From Whitmania pigra (taxonomy: Eukaryota; Annelida; Clitellata; Hirudinida; Haemopidae): a stretch of 64,000 nucleotides of DNA. The stretch covers positions 1,147,501 through 1,211,500 of the forward strand of contig JAJTWR010000032.1 of NCBI GenBank assembly GCA_021613335.1, read 5' to 3'. Positions 49,252-58,926 of this stretch are shown here, one piece after another. Both the position numbers and the translations under genes were made by a program. Within the stretch, counting starts at the first letter, position 1. The number at the start of each line of letters is the position of its first letter. The notes below the pieces were generated by a model. That model had not been told where the DNA came from. It saw only the letters and a list, made by a program, of their open reading frames with translations, and searched no databases.

Positions 49252-49758
49252 ATGCGTAAAGGAAATGACGAAAGGTTAGAAGACTTACCCCATGCGGGTG
49301 AAATTTGTCATACTGCAATCGGCACTGGAGGTCCTCATCTGAATAGATATCCAAAGCAGGAACAAAGTGAAGTAAAGACTTCAAGAAAAAGAAAAATGCA
49401 AGAAAGTAAACAGAAAAAAGAAAAGAAGCCAAAAATCGAATTTGAGTGCTTAATATGTCTAGAGGTTATTAAGGGAAGATATGTGGGCAATCCGTCAGTT
49501 TGCAAACATAGCTTTTGTGTCAAGTGCATCACAGAGTGGGCGAAAAAACATGATACCTGTCCAATGGATCGCGCCAAATTTCAATTCATTAACATCGTCA
49601 AAAATTCAAACGGAGAACTTGTGAGGCAAACCGATAGAAGAGGAAAGAAGATAACTGAAACTTATCAAGAGGCAATTCAGTCAGCTACAACAATCCTGCA
49701 ACCGCAACATTTACAACTTTTATTTTATTGTGACTACGATTGGTTTGTTACTTCGTAA
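49252..49758 (+). CDS. Truncated RING-finger protein, last array copy
   Basis: A 168-aa frame whose first 153 residues, through the whole C3HC3D RING and the post-RING segment, equal the array copies. After PQHL the sequence jumps to unrelated DNA, giving a new 15-residue end (QLLFYCDYDWFVTS region) and losing the tail repeats and 3' UTR. The TATA box (49131) is intact, so a short RING-only protein could still be made. The junction base is at about 49713. Confidence 0.65.
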   Translation: MRKGNDERLEDLPHAGEICHTAIGTGGPHLNRYPKQEQSEVKTSRKRKMQESKQKKEKKPKIEFECLICLEVIKGRYVGNPSVCKHSFCVKCITEWAKKHDTCPMDRAKFQFINIVKNSNGELVRQTDRRGKKITETYQEAIQSATTILQPQHLQLLFYCDYDWFVTS

Positions 49759-50365
49759 TTCCGCCTAGAAATTACTTTTTACGCATGTTTTGTTAGATGT
49801 CAAACATCCAAAGCTCTCGAAATTGTAGAGTTTAAGGACAGCATGACTTAATCGAAGTTTTAAGTCCAAAATCCAAAATTAATTTTCCAATCAAATGTGG
49901 TTGCGACCAAATGAGGTCCATCTTATGTTTGAAAACATTCATACAGTAGTAAAAATATTTTACTACAAGTATTACTATTATTCTAAGCAACCTTCTTCAT
50001 TGCATATAAACTTTCTCTTAATAAAAAAATAATTACCACAAAAATTAACTTAAATGGTATTATTATTCGAGTTTCAAATGTGGGTTGTTTGGCTGGATGA
50101 ACGTGTGATATGGTCAGATCATATTAATTATGTCTTATAAAAAAAACCCCTCAAAACAGTAACAGAATGTTATCTAATATTCAAATTTATATTGACAAAA
50201 CGATTCACTTATGTTCTAGTATACTTATTTATCCATATATGGCATTATAATATTTTTAAAATCATACACAATAAATAAGTAAAATCGACTCATGAAGTTT
50301 CTGGATAGTGTCTGTTTTCTGCTGTTTCTGCTATTTTAATTTTTGTTCTTCTGAATAAATCTGTA
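49759..50365. other. Intergenic, nothing recognised
   Basis: Unique AT-rich sequence after the array junction, without a supportable gene. Confidence 0.4.
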
Positions 50366-50715
<350 letters not shown>

Positions 50716-50877
50716 TAATTTGTTAAATGTTGGTTTATTTAATTAAATTTCAAATTTAATTATTTTATAAAATTACTTTCTTGAATGTATCATCTTTTAT
50801 TTCGCTAACAGGGTAAATATTAGAAGCCACACAATTTTAAAGAATCATGCTGGACATAAACGAGCTTTTTAGTAAAA

Positions 50878-51501
50878 ATGAAGAGCGAAATTTCTTCATT
50901 TAAGTCAGGTGTTGCAGATTCGGATTTATCCTTAAATCCAGAAACTACTGAGAATGAAACGGTTGACAAGGTAACAGTTGAAGATTCGAAAGAACAAAAA
51001 CAGGCCAAAGAGAACCATCGAAATGAAGACGAATGTCCCATTTGTCTCAAAGTGATGAATGAGATGAATATTGCATATCTTAAAGAATGTGGCCATAAAT
51101 TTTGCGAGCAGTGCATCACGGAATGGGCAAAAGGACACGACGCTTGTCCTTGCGATCAGGTTAAATTTCAGTTGGTGACCATCGTTAACAGACTGACAGG
51201 AGGACTCGTTAGAAACGTTGTGTCTAACATGGAAATACTGGATAGTTTTATTGTTGATGACAATACCATTGAGACTGTTACAACATATATTAAAAACAAA
51301 GTCTATTTCAAGTCCAAAACAACAACTCCTTACGGGGATATTATCAGCTCGACCGCCGCGAGTTTTGACAAAATCGATAATTTTTCAAGCGAGACCATTC
51401 GTTGTGCAGATGGCGGTGTTGTGATAACATTTGTTACCGTGAGTAATGGACTGACATCGGTAGCTAACATAATTTTTGGCTCCGAATCGAGTAGCCTATA
51501 A
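50878..51501 (+). CDS. C3HC3D RING-finger protein, distant paralogue
   Basis: Intronless 207-aa protein. The N-terminus is acidic and polar, without the basic NLS of the array members. RING ligands: C53, C56, C71, H73, C76, C79, C90 and D93. The last motif is CPCDQ, where the array has CPMDR. The conserved post-RING FQLVTIVNRLTGGLVRNV follows. The C-terminal 95 residues are a compact, non-repetitive region (IVDDNTIETVTTYIKNKVYF, FVTVSNGLTSVANIIFG) with alternating hydrophobic residues that suggest beta structure; I do not recognise it. Poly(A) signal AATAAA at 51605-51610. Same strand and RING type as its neighbours, so part of the same expansion. Confidence 0.85.
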   Translation: MKSEISSFKSGVADSDLSLNPETTENETVDKVTVEDSKEQKQAKENHRNEDECPICLKVMNEMNIAYLKECGHKFCEQCITEWAKGHDACPCDQVKFQLVTIVNRLTGGLVRNVVSNMEILDSFIVDDNTIETVTTYIKNKVYFKSKTTTPYGDIISSTAASFDKIDNFSSETIRCADGGVVITFVTVSNGLTSVANIIFGSESSSL

Positions 51502-51639
51502 AGACCAAAAGCACAAGATGTGTTGTAGTAATTGAAAATCTTTTAAAATACTTCGGCATACTAAACATTCTTTAAAAAAATTGAATCTCATTGTTCCGTT
51601 ATTAAATAAAAACGAGTTCTTCAATGTTTTACCCTAGCT

Positions 51640-52610
51640 CAGGGGTGGGCAACCTTTTTGCGCGTGCTGGCCAAAACCGGTAAAATCTCTGACACAAAAT
51701 TCTTCTGCGTGCCAACCAATTTTTTGAGAACATATCCATATAGTGTATGCAAAAACCTGAAGAAATAACGAAAATTCATCCCGAGCGGCAAAAACGTAGA
51801 ATACAATGACAAAATGAACTTTATTTATCTTCAAAATAACAAAAAATCCTTGAACTTATATAAAAGGTAGTCACGTAAAAATAAGAATCAGCCCGACAGA
51901 TCAGTGGGATTTCTGCTGCTGCATCGTTGATGATAGAGATTTTACATCCGGTTTATATTTAGTGACCTTTAGAGATATACAAGACCTACTGGTTTCGTCA
52001 GTCAGGCTACTCCTATTGCGAGACTTAACAAAGTTCATCATCGAGAACAAAGATTCACAAGCATATGTGGATGAAAACATGGTTAGCAATGTTGTCGCTA
52101 ACTTTTTTAAGCAGGAAATATTTTCTGGAATTGCATTCCATGTAATCAGTAGCTTGTTTTCTGCGCTTATTTCTGGTACTAGCATGTCCAATCGCTTTTT
52201 CTCGATGTTTTCCAAGTCAGCTCTAATATCAACGAATTTTTGCTTCCAAATTGAGCTACTTTGAAATTCAATCAATTGCATTTCAAAATCGCTCGTGTCG
52301 AGCCACGAAAACATATGAAGGTTTAGTTCCTCCAGTTTCATATTGTCTGGAATTTTCCTTTTCTATATGAACGTCGGCACGCTCATTCGTTAACACGCGC
52401 TGGTCCTGACTCACACTCGCGGCTGGCGCAGTACAACGTTCACAACGTGACGTCATTCATCGAAAACAGCATTTCCCCGAGAAGCTTGGCGAGGGTCATT
52501 TAACTGGAGGCGCATTTAAAGGGTAAAATGTTGATAAATGAAGGATTACAGGAGATAGTTTCGCGTGCCAGAAAAACAATGGTGGCGTGCCATGTTTGCC
52601 ATGGTTCCTT
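51640..52610 (-). mobile_element. hAT remnant (CAGGGGTGGGC end)
   Basis: The left end CAGGGGTGGGCAACCTTTTT is a typical hAT terminus. The minus-strand frame 52341-51901 (146 aa) is the transposase C-terminus (WNAIPENISCLKKLATTLLT, STYACESLFSMMNFVKSRNR, SSLTDE). This is the kind found in ZBED5/GTF2IRD2-related hAT proteins. The right end near 52590-52610 is eroded and no target duplication was found. Confidence 0.85.
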
Positions 52611-53069
52611 AAGATTCTAAATACTTTTATTACTCTGAGACAAATAAAAGTTCAGTCCGTCCTTTATTCTTTTCTAAATTTAGATCAATGAAGTAAACCT
52701 AAATCTCACAAGATGAAACAAACACCTCAATTAATATTTAATTATTATAAATTTGCTGATGAATATAAAAGTACTCAAATATAATATTATGTCATCCCAC
52801 ATAGTTAATTTTTATTTTATTTTTTCAAAGTCAATGATTGATGATATTTGTTGTTTCATTTCATAAATTGAAAAAAACTGACACTAAACTTTTATTATCA
52901 TAATATAAATGTTTAAGATAAAAAGTTATTACGCTACTAAATCAAATGGATAAATTAAACAATAAATTTATTAAATATTTAATAATATAAAATTTTAGCT
53001 GTCTTTTTCAGAGAAGCTTCAAATTTTAAGATGCTTAGCTAGAATCCGTTTGTTAAGGTATTAAGGAGA

Positions 53070-53573
53070 ATGAGCAGTGAAAAAAATGCATTGTCATCCT
53101 TAACTGAAGAACTTTCTGGAAGAGATGAAGATTCTGGCTCAAATTTAAATTCTAAAAATGAAAACAAATTTGAAGATGAAGATTCGGGAACCATGCAAGA
53201 GGAAGTGGAAACTAAACATGAATGCGTTATTTGTTACGAACCGATTGGGGGAGAAACTTTGGGCAATCCGTCGGGATGCAAACATAACTTCTGCGTCGAA
53301 TGCATTCAAGAGTGGTGGCAAACACACGACTGGTGTCCAGTTGATCGAGTGAAATTTCAATGCTTGAACATAGTCAATCAGGAAACTGGAGAATTGGTTA
53401 AAAAATGGAAGAAAAACAAGGAAGGGCTTACTAGGCTTTCATTTTATGGAATTGGTGAACCTTCTTATGCTTCATTTAGAACCACTTCAAATGCTTTTGT
53501 TTTGGAATATTTTCACAATGATGTCCACATTGAAATAATTAATTCTAGGCCTGGTTTTACAGCTGTTCAATAA
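53070..53573 (+). CDS. C3HC3D RING-finger protein, distant paralogue
   Basis: Intronless 167-aa protein. The N-terminal 48 residues are acidic (GRDEDSGSNLNSKNENKFED). RING ligands: C52, C55, C70, H72, C75, C78, C89 and D92 (CPVDR). The post-RING FQCLNIVNQETGELVKKWKK keeps the family motif. The C-terminal 50 residues (LSFYGIGEPSYASFRTTS and on) are unlike any other member. AATAAA overlaps the stop codon (53569-53574). It is the last RING gene of the cluster in this window. Confidence 0.83.
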   Translation: MSSEKNALSSLTEELSGRDEDSGSNLNSKNENKFEDEDSGTMQEEVETKHECVICYEPIGGETLGNPSGCKHNFCVECIQEWWQTHDWCPVDRVKFQCLNIVNQETGELVKKWKKNKEGLTRLSFYGIGEPSYASFRTTSNAFVLEYFHNDVHIEIINSRPGFTAVQ

Positions 53574-53579
53574 ATCACA

Positions 53580-54260
53580 CCATTATTTTGTTCTTCTCAA
53601 AATCTAATTATGTTTTTATTGGAGAATTTGATTCTCTTCTCACACTTTCGATTTTATTAAAACATAGGAAAAAATATTGAATTGACATTAAAAATAATGA
53701 CATTAAAGATAATTCTATTCTGTCGCCGGGCTGTTATGACGGGTCACCGAAGAAATGCCCTAATTCAAAGGTTGACAAAAGATAATTTAATCTAGTTTTT
53801 ATGAACAGGTTATTATTGTCAGACCACTACGAGTAGTGATTGCCGCTTGAGCATTCGTGATGCCATTCACAGCACATCGGAATAATTTAATTAATGAAAT
53901 AATTTTTATTGACCAATGTCCTTGTATTTTTAATGACGTTATAAAGCAAAATCATTAAAACAAAGAAAAACGATTAATTATTTCAAATCACAAGAGAGCT
54001 TTTATCGAAAGAGTTTCTGAGTTTGATGCTCTCAGAACACGCGATTAAAAAGAACATGCTCGTCAATAGTGATCAATAGATGGCACTTTTTGAGTTAATT
54101 GTTGAGATTATATTTGTTAAATTATATTATGTTGCTTTAGAGCAATGTCATCAAAATACTTAACCTATGTGTCATTTGTCCACTACATTATATAATTTAC
54201 AATTTTTTAATTTGTGACACTATTATATATTAACGTTATCTGTTGTGGAGGCGCAATAAT
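53580..54260. other. Intergenic, nothing recognised
   Basis: No gene, domain or repeat was recognised between the last RING gene and the LINE remnants. Confidence 0.4.
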
Positions 54261-54261
54261 T

Positions 54262-54482
54262 AAATTTTTGCGCAATAGACAACACCAAGTATGTTTTCAC
54301 AAATCGAATAATTAATACCTGGAATAATCTGCCTCATTGTCTCAGCCAGCACCTATAGTCTTTTCACCTCCCTCCTCAATGAATATGTCACCTTTTCTCC
54401 TTTACCTCTCGTTTCTTTTCTTAATGTTTTGCACTCTGATAGTCATCCAAACACTTAATAAAATAAATTAAATAAATAAATA
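54262..54482 (+). mobile_element. 3' end of the same LINE family as 21651-23280
   Basis: TTTTTGCGCAATAGACA and SASTY, LFTSLLNEY-type codons match the 3' end of the LINE RT gene at 21674-21910 in inverse orientation, with the same AATAAATTAAATAAAT tail. About 220 bp survive, with stops. Confidence 0.8.
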
Positions 54483-54869
54483 AAATATAACGCCCCTGAT
54501 TTTTTTTACTTATTTCTAGTTAAATGGAAGCGGACTTTTAGCATAGAGATGATATTTTATTACAATCATATCGTTTAGATGTTAATAATCTTAATGTTTT
54601 TTCTAAGCGTTTCATAATTTTTCAACTAGATTGCCCTGTTAGATTTCAATATTTCCTGGAAGGCAACAAATGCTTCAAAATGATGGTTGGCAATTGGGAT
54701 TGATATACAGGCAGACAATTGTGCAACTTTTTGCATCCTCGTTTTCATCCTGTTATTGTGGATCTCAAGAATGACTCTCTGATGTTCTCCCGTTTCTTAG
54801 AAAAAAAAGCAAGCATTTCTCGAGATGATACTGTTATAATATCAAAAATTTTATTGACAATAGCTCTTC

Positions 54870-55500
54870 TCTTTCCATAAATGATTTTTCTCTTGACAGA
54901 GTGTCATGTATTAGATATTTGGGAGTTTTTATTGATGAAAACTTATTTTGGATCAAACATATCTCTTACGTTCAAAATCATGTTTCTAAGAGCATTGTTG
55001 TAATTTCTAGAAATCGGCCATTTATTGACACAAAAGTTGATCTTCTGTTATAATTTTCTCTTATTAACCCTTATCTAACTTACTGCACTATAATATGGGC
55101 ATTTACTTATAACACACATTTACATCAATTGAATGTATTGCAAAAACGGATTGTGCGAAATGTTTTCTAATTATTGCCCTCATCATCAACTGCCTCTGTC
55201 TTTTCTAACAACAGTCTGTTCAATATATCACGAATTTGTAATTTACAAATTGCTCTTTTCATGTTTTCATATGATTTCAATTCTCTTCCAAAAATATTCT
55301 CTGTTTTTTTTTCAAATCAAGCACTAACTACAACAATCCTTCACACGTTCTATGTATGCAAACGAATATAGTCCGTTTTTTTTCCAAAATCCACATTTAA
55401 ATTATTCTTAATTCAATGTTGTGGCCCAAGACTTTACTCCTCCATATCTTCATCTATTAAGGATCTAACTCATTTAAACACATGCCCTTTCAATGATTAA
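54870..55500 (+). mobile_element. Decayed CR1-like LINE fragment, second family
   Basis: Plus-strand pieces in several frames: RYLGVFIDENLFWIKHISYV, INPYLTYCTIIWAF, LHQLNVLQKRIVRNVF, NLQIALFMFSYDFNSLP. These are the RT C-terminal and post-RT motifs of CR1-like elements and differ from the other LINE family here. Many stops and frameshifts. Confidence 0.7.
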
Positions 55501-55509
55501 AAATTACTT

Positions 55510-56640
55510 TATTTACTATTCGAAATGTCGTGCAAACAATATTGAATGAGTGAAAGTGTATAGCTTATGATTTTATATATATAACTACCTTCAGGGTCAG
55601 TCTGACAGCGGAAGCGTGTCCTTTCTTAAGGCTGGCTCTTTTGGTTTATTTGAATTTATTTGCTTTCGATTTTTGTTTTTTTCTGTATATACAACGGCTT
55701 GATTGTTTGGTTTAATAAACTCATAAACAAAAAAAAATAATATGAATTATTGTAATAATAATGGTGATGATGATGATGTTAATAACAACAGCAGCAACAA
55801 CAACAACAATAATGAACTTTTCCATCGGTGTGACTGGTGACATTAAATTGTCAGTCAATTACATGGACTTTTTCGAGGATTTGATTCTTTTATCCTTCAC
55901 GGATATTGGAATGAAAAGGCTTCTGAAATAAGTTGAGGGATCTTTGGCAAAAGTATTAAGCGAATATCGGCAATGGTGGGGCAGACCAAGACTAATGAGG
56001 ATGATTGATACGTTGTAAGATAACAACGCAATTCTCTGCAAATACAGAAAGTTCGGAAAAGTATAAGGACCCGCAGCCAAGAAACAACTGAAATACGAAA
56101 CTGCGGCAAGTTTGTTTGATGGATATAGGCTTCAATCGTTTTCCCAAGAATTCCCCTAATTAGTGATTGGATAATGGACGGTCAATTCAGGATGCCCCCA
56201 AGCAAATACATACAATGTATTATAGTCAGGGATGCCGTCCTCCTGGCAAATCTTAGGATTTCAAGGTACCATCCAGAGATGAATACTAATACCAGAGATT
56301 TTAAATATTCGTTGAGGTTTGTATCGTCTGTGATCGAGCTTAAACATTTGTTTGGCTGAGAAAATAAGCATAAAAAACAAAATGTAAATAAATAATAATA
56401 ACAATAAAAAAATTGTTATAACAACATCAACATTTCTTTATCATTTTGTTAGATTAGATAAAGTTCACGATACATACTGGACGCTTCAGTCTTTACATTA
56501 ACAATACTCACAATCAATTACAATTCCAGCAATTTCATTGGAGCAATTTCATTATTAAGGCGTAGTTCTACTTTTGAAGCCCGTAACACCATGGGGACCA
56601 AATTCTTTAACATATTTAAGTAGCCATTGCATGCCATGTG
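55510..56640. other. Intergenic, nothing recognised
   Basis: Only short overlapping frames on both strands (around 55859-56109 and 56174-56359), none with a domain I recognise. A short AAC/ATG-rich stretch lies near 55760-55812. Confidence 0.4.
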
Positions 56641-56651
56641 GCTATAAATAT

Positions 56652-58632
56652 TGAAATAACCTGGGGTCCGGGAACTAGTAAGTTTTAGAGTAAGTTTATT
56701 AAGCAAGTATTCAGTTAACTGAACTGAATAATCAAAGGTAAATGCGCCAAGGATATGAAGAGCTTTAGAACTGAAAGTTGTACTGAGATGTTGTTGGCCT
56801 CTTTGTGTGTCATAAAGTAGATACGACTACGTACAAAAAGATAATGAATATTACCCCAAATATAATTACATTTAAATTAATTATTCTCGGCAATATAATT
56901 TTAAAAATTTATTGCCAAGTTTACAACATTGCACCCTTCTTAAATTTGTTCGTCCCGAACAAGCTGCTCCCCGTGATACTTCGCCTGTCGGCGATGTTTG
57001 CCACCTTCATTTTTACTCTCGGGACACAATCTCTCACATGGTGTTTATGCACTGCCATAATCGTGTCAATGCAAGCCCGTCCTCCTCCGGTATCTACACA
57101 ATAACGCTTGATGAAAAAGATCAGCAAGACGAACAACAGTACTAAAGGCTCGCCCTGAGTCTTCGACGACCTCCGAAGGCCAGAAAGCCCGCCCTTACTG
57201 AGAACTCCACAAATGAACTCCTCAGATATCGATCCAACCTTATCAACCACGTACTCACGACCTCCGAGTACCTCACCGTCAACATCTCCACTCTCAGTTA
57301 CAATGACATCCGTAGCTCCAACCTCCACGACATCCACAGCTGAATCGAATTCGGAAACCCCCAACTCAAGTCGATCGCCACTGCTCTCCAGGTCCATTCC
57401 CTCCACTGATTCCTCAACGCGAGGAAGCTCCACTCTAGTCTCTACCAAAGGCCCTCCCCCAATTATTTCTTCGGTTTTCTCCACAACCGACACCAACGAG
57501 GCAATCGTGCACGGAACTGGTTCATCGGGTACTGACGTGACTTCTTTGGAGTTTGCCAAAATTTCCTTCAGCTCACCGTTGTCCTCATTCCCAACATTTA
57601 TGGGTAGCTCCACTATTGGACTGCCCCCGTCAACCACAAAACTGCCCTCACTCTCCTCAGCACCGTTCTCCTCCCTCAGCTCCTTCCCCGACTCCTCACT
57701 CCATGGAAGAAACACTTTGCTTCCCAAAGTTCCTGCATCCACAATTTCCTCGGTCTCTTTCCCAACCGAAACCAGTGTGGCAATCGGGTGCATCGCTGAA
57801 GTTTTAACTGGCATGTTGCTTCTGGTGCCTGCTGGAGTCTCCTCTGGTTGACAGCTAGTGGCAGCCTTGTCGAAGGAAACCTCAGTTAATTTCTCCTGAA
57901 GCTCCATTTCAGGAATCGAAGATTCTTTGATAGGTTTTCTTGTGGCGCTTTTTAATTTCCTGATTCTAATTTCCTCCTCTGCCAAGAAATTCATCACTCG
58001 CTGCTGTTGCTCGCTTAAGTCGACACCAAGCTTGGCCAACAATTGTATATAGCCATGGTCTTCAAATTCGTATTCGTCCACCTCATAACCATTGTCGATT
58101 ATCCAAGTCTCAAGCCGTTCCATAAGTTCTTCCGTCTTCCCTTTAGGGTCCAACTTTCTTACCCTGAGTTCTCGCCTCAATTCGTAAACATTTAACTCTT
58201 CCAATACCTTGATAGTGAACATTTTTGATCTCACTCAGCTTATCCTTCGATCTTACTTGCTTTCACCTTAACCGCTCTTAACTTTACCAGATTACGAATC
58301 CCAAAGGTTTCTCGACAATCACAATGGCCCTTGGAAATCCCACTCCTGACACCAATGAAATAACCTGGGTCCGGGAACTAGTAAGTTTTAGAGTAAGTTT
58401 ATTAAGCAAGTATTCAGTTAACTGAACTGAATAATCGAAGGTAAGTGCGACAAGGATATGAAGAACTATAGAACTGAAAGTTGTACTGAGATGTTGTTGG
58501 CCTCTTTGTGTGTCATAAAGTAGATACGACTACGTACAAAAAGATAATGAATATTACCCCAAATATAATTAGACTCAAATCTAATTATTCTCGGCAATAT
58601 AATTTTAAACATTTATTGCCAAGTTTACAACA
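56652..58632 (-). mobile_element. SAP-frame LTR element 1 (1,981 bp, 277-bp LTRs)
   Basis: LTRs 56652-56928 and 58356-58632, flanked by ATAT on both sides (56648-56651 and 58633-58636). On the minus strand the LTRs run TGTTGTAAAC to GTTATTTCA (TG...CA). One base inside the 5' LTR is a primer-binding-site-like TGGTGTCAGGAGTGGGAT. Before the 3' LTR lies a purine-rich AAGAAGGGTGCAA. The body holds one gene (58234-56921) and no protease, RT or integrase, so it must be mobilised in trans. The left LTR (in window order) differs from the right at about ten places. Confidence 0.9.
56921..58234 (-). CDS. SAP-domain protein of LTR element 1
   Basis: Open 437-aa frame filling nearly the whole space between the LTRs and ending at the LTR border. 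Residues about 10-42 are a SAP (helix-extension-helix) DNA-binding motif (LNVYELRRELRVRKLDPKGK, TEELMERL). Residues 75-100 are a charged helical stretch. The middle 120-340 is acidic, rich in Glu/Val/Ser. At about 363-375 there is a hydrophobic segment (PLVLLFVLLIFF) that could span a membrane, followed by a Cys/His-bearing basic end. The position suggests Gag or a fused Gag/env-like remnant, but I see no CCHC knuckle or capsid signature. The function is not known. Confidence 0.75.
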   Translation of the reverse strand: MRSKMFTIKVLEELNVYELRRELRVRKLDPKGKTEELMERLETWIIDNGYEVDEYEFEDHGYIQLLAKLGVDLSEQQQRVMNFLAEEEIRIRKLKSATRKPIKESSIPEMELQEKLTEVSFDKAATSCQPEETPAGTRSNMPVKTSAMHPIATLVSVGKETEEIVDAGTLGSKVFLPWSEESGKELREENGAEESEGSFVVDGGSPIVELPINVGNEDNGELKEILANSKEVTSVPDEPVPCTIASLVSVVEKTEEIIGGGPLVETRVELPRVEESVEGMDLESSGDRLELGVSEFDSAVDVVEVGATDVIVTESGDVDGEVLGGREYVVDKVGSISEEFICGVLSKGGLSGLRRSSKTQGEPLVLLFVLLIFFIKRYCVDTGGGRACIDTIMAVHKHHVRDCVPRVKMKVANIADRRSITGSSLFGTNKFKKGAML

Positions 58633-58926
58633 ATATAATATAGATGATTTTCCCTCAGCAACATTCAGCTATGTGTTCTCTGCGAAATTGACATGTTTTG
58701 ACATGTTTTTGACATGTTTTACATTGAATTTATCACCATATATTGTGACCCTCAATGTAATTGTTATCATAATTTCTTAAATTATAAAACTATTGCTCCA
58801 AAACGCTAATGCATGTTTTCAAATAGTTAATTTAACATCAGAATTAACTGGGTTTTTTGCTGCTTAAATTTGAAACAATTTTTGTGAATAATGTTATCAA
58901 CGTTTCTCCAAACTTTTAGAAAATAG

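Larger units (their letters stand above)
43804..49713 (+). repeat. 1,670-bp tandem array of RING gene units
   Basis: Start codons at 44242, 45912, 47582 and 49252 are exactly 1,670 bp apart. The units begin at about 43804, 45473, 47143 and 48813. The last is cut after the codons for PQHL, at about 49713. Units 3 to 5 appear identical over coding and non-coding parts by eye. Unit 2 differs in its upstream region and by one codon in the gene. Each full unit has a TATA box, one intronless RING gene and an AATAAA. Confidence 0.95.

Noticed and set aside
57213..57851. Plus-strand 212-aa Ser/Thr/Pro-rich frame (and its twin at 59488-60126)
   Set aside because: It lies antisense to the SAP-domain gene. 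The LTR ends, primer-binding-like site and SAP motif all point to the minus strand; the Ser/Pro richness mirrors the Glu/Gly codons opposite.
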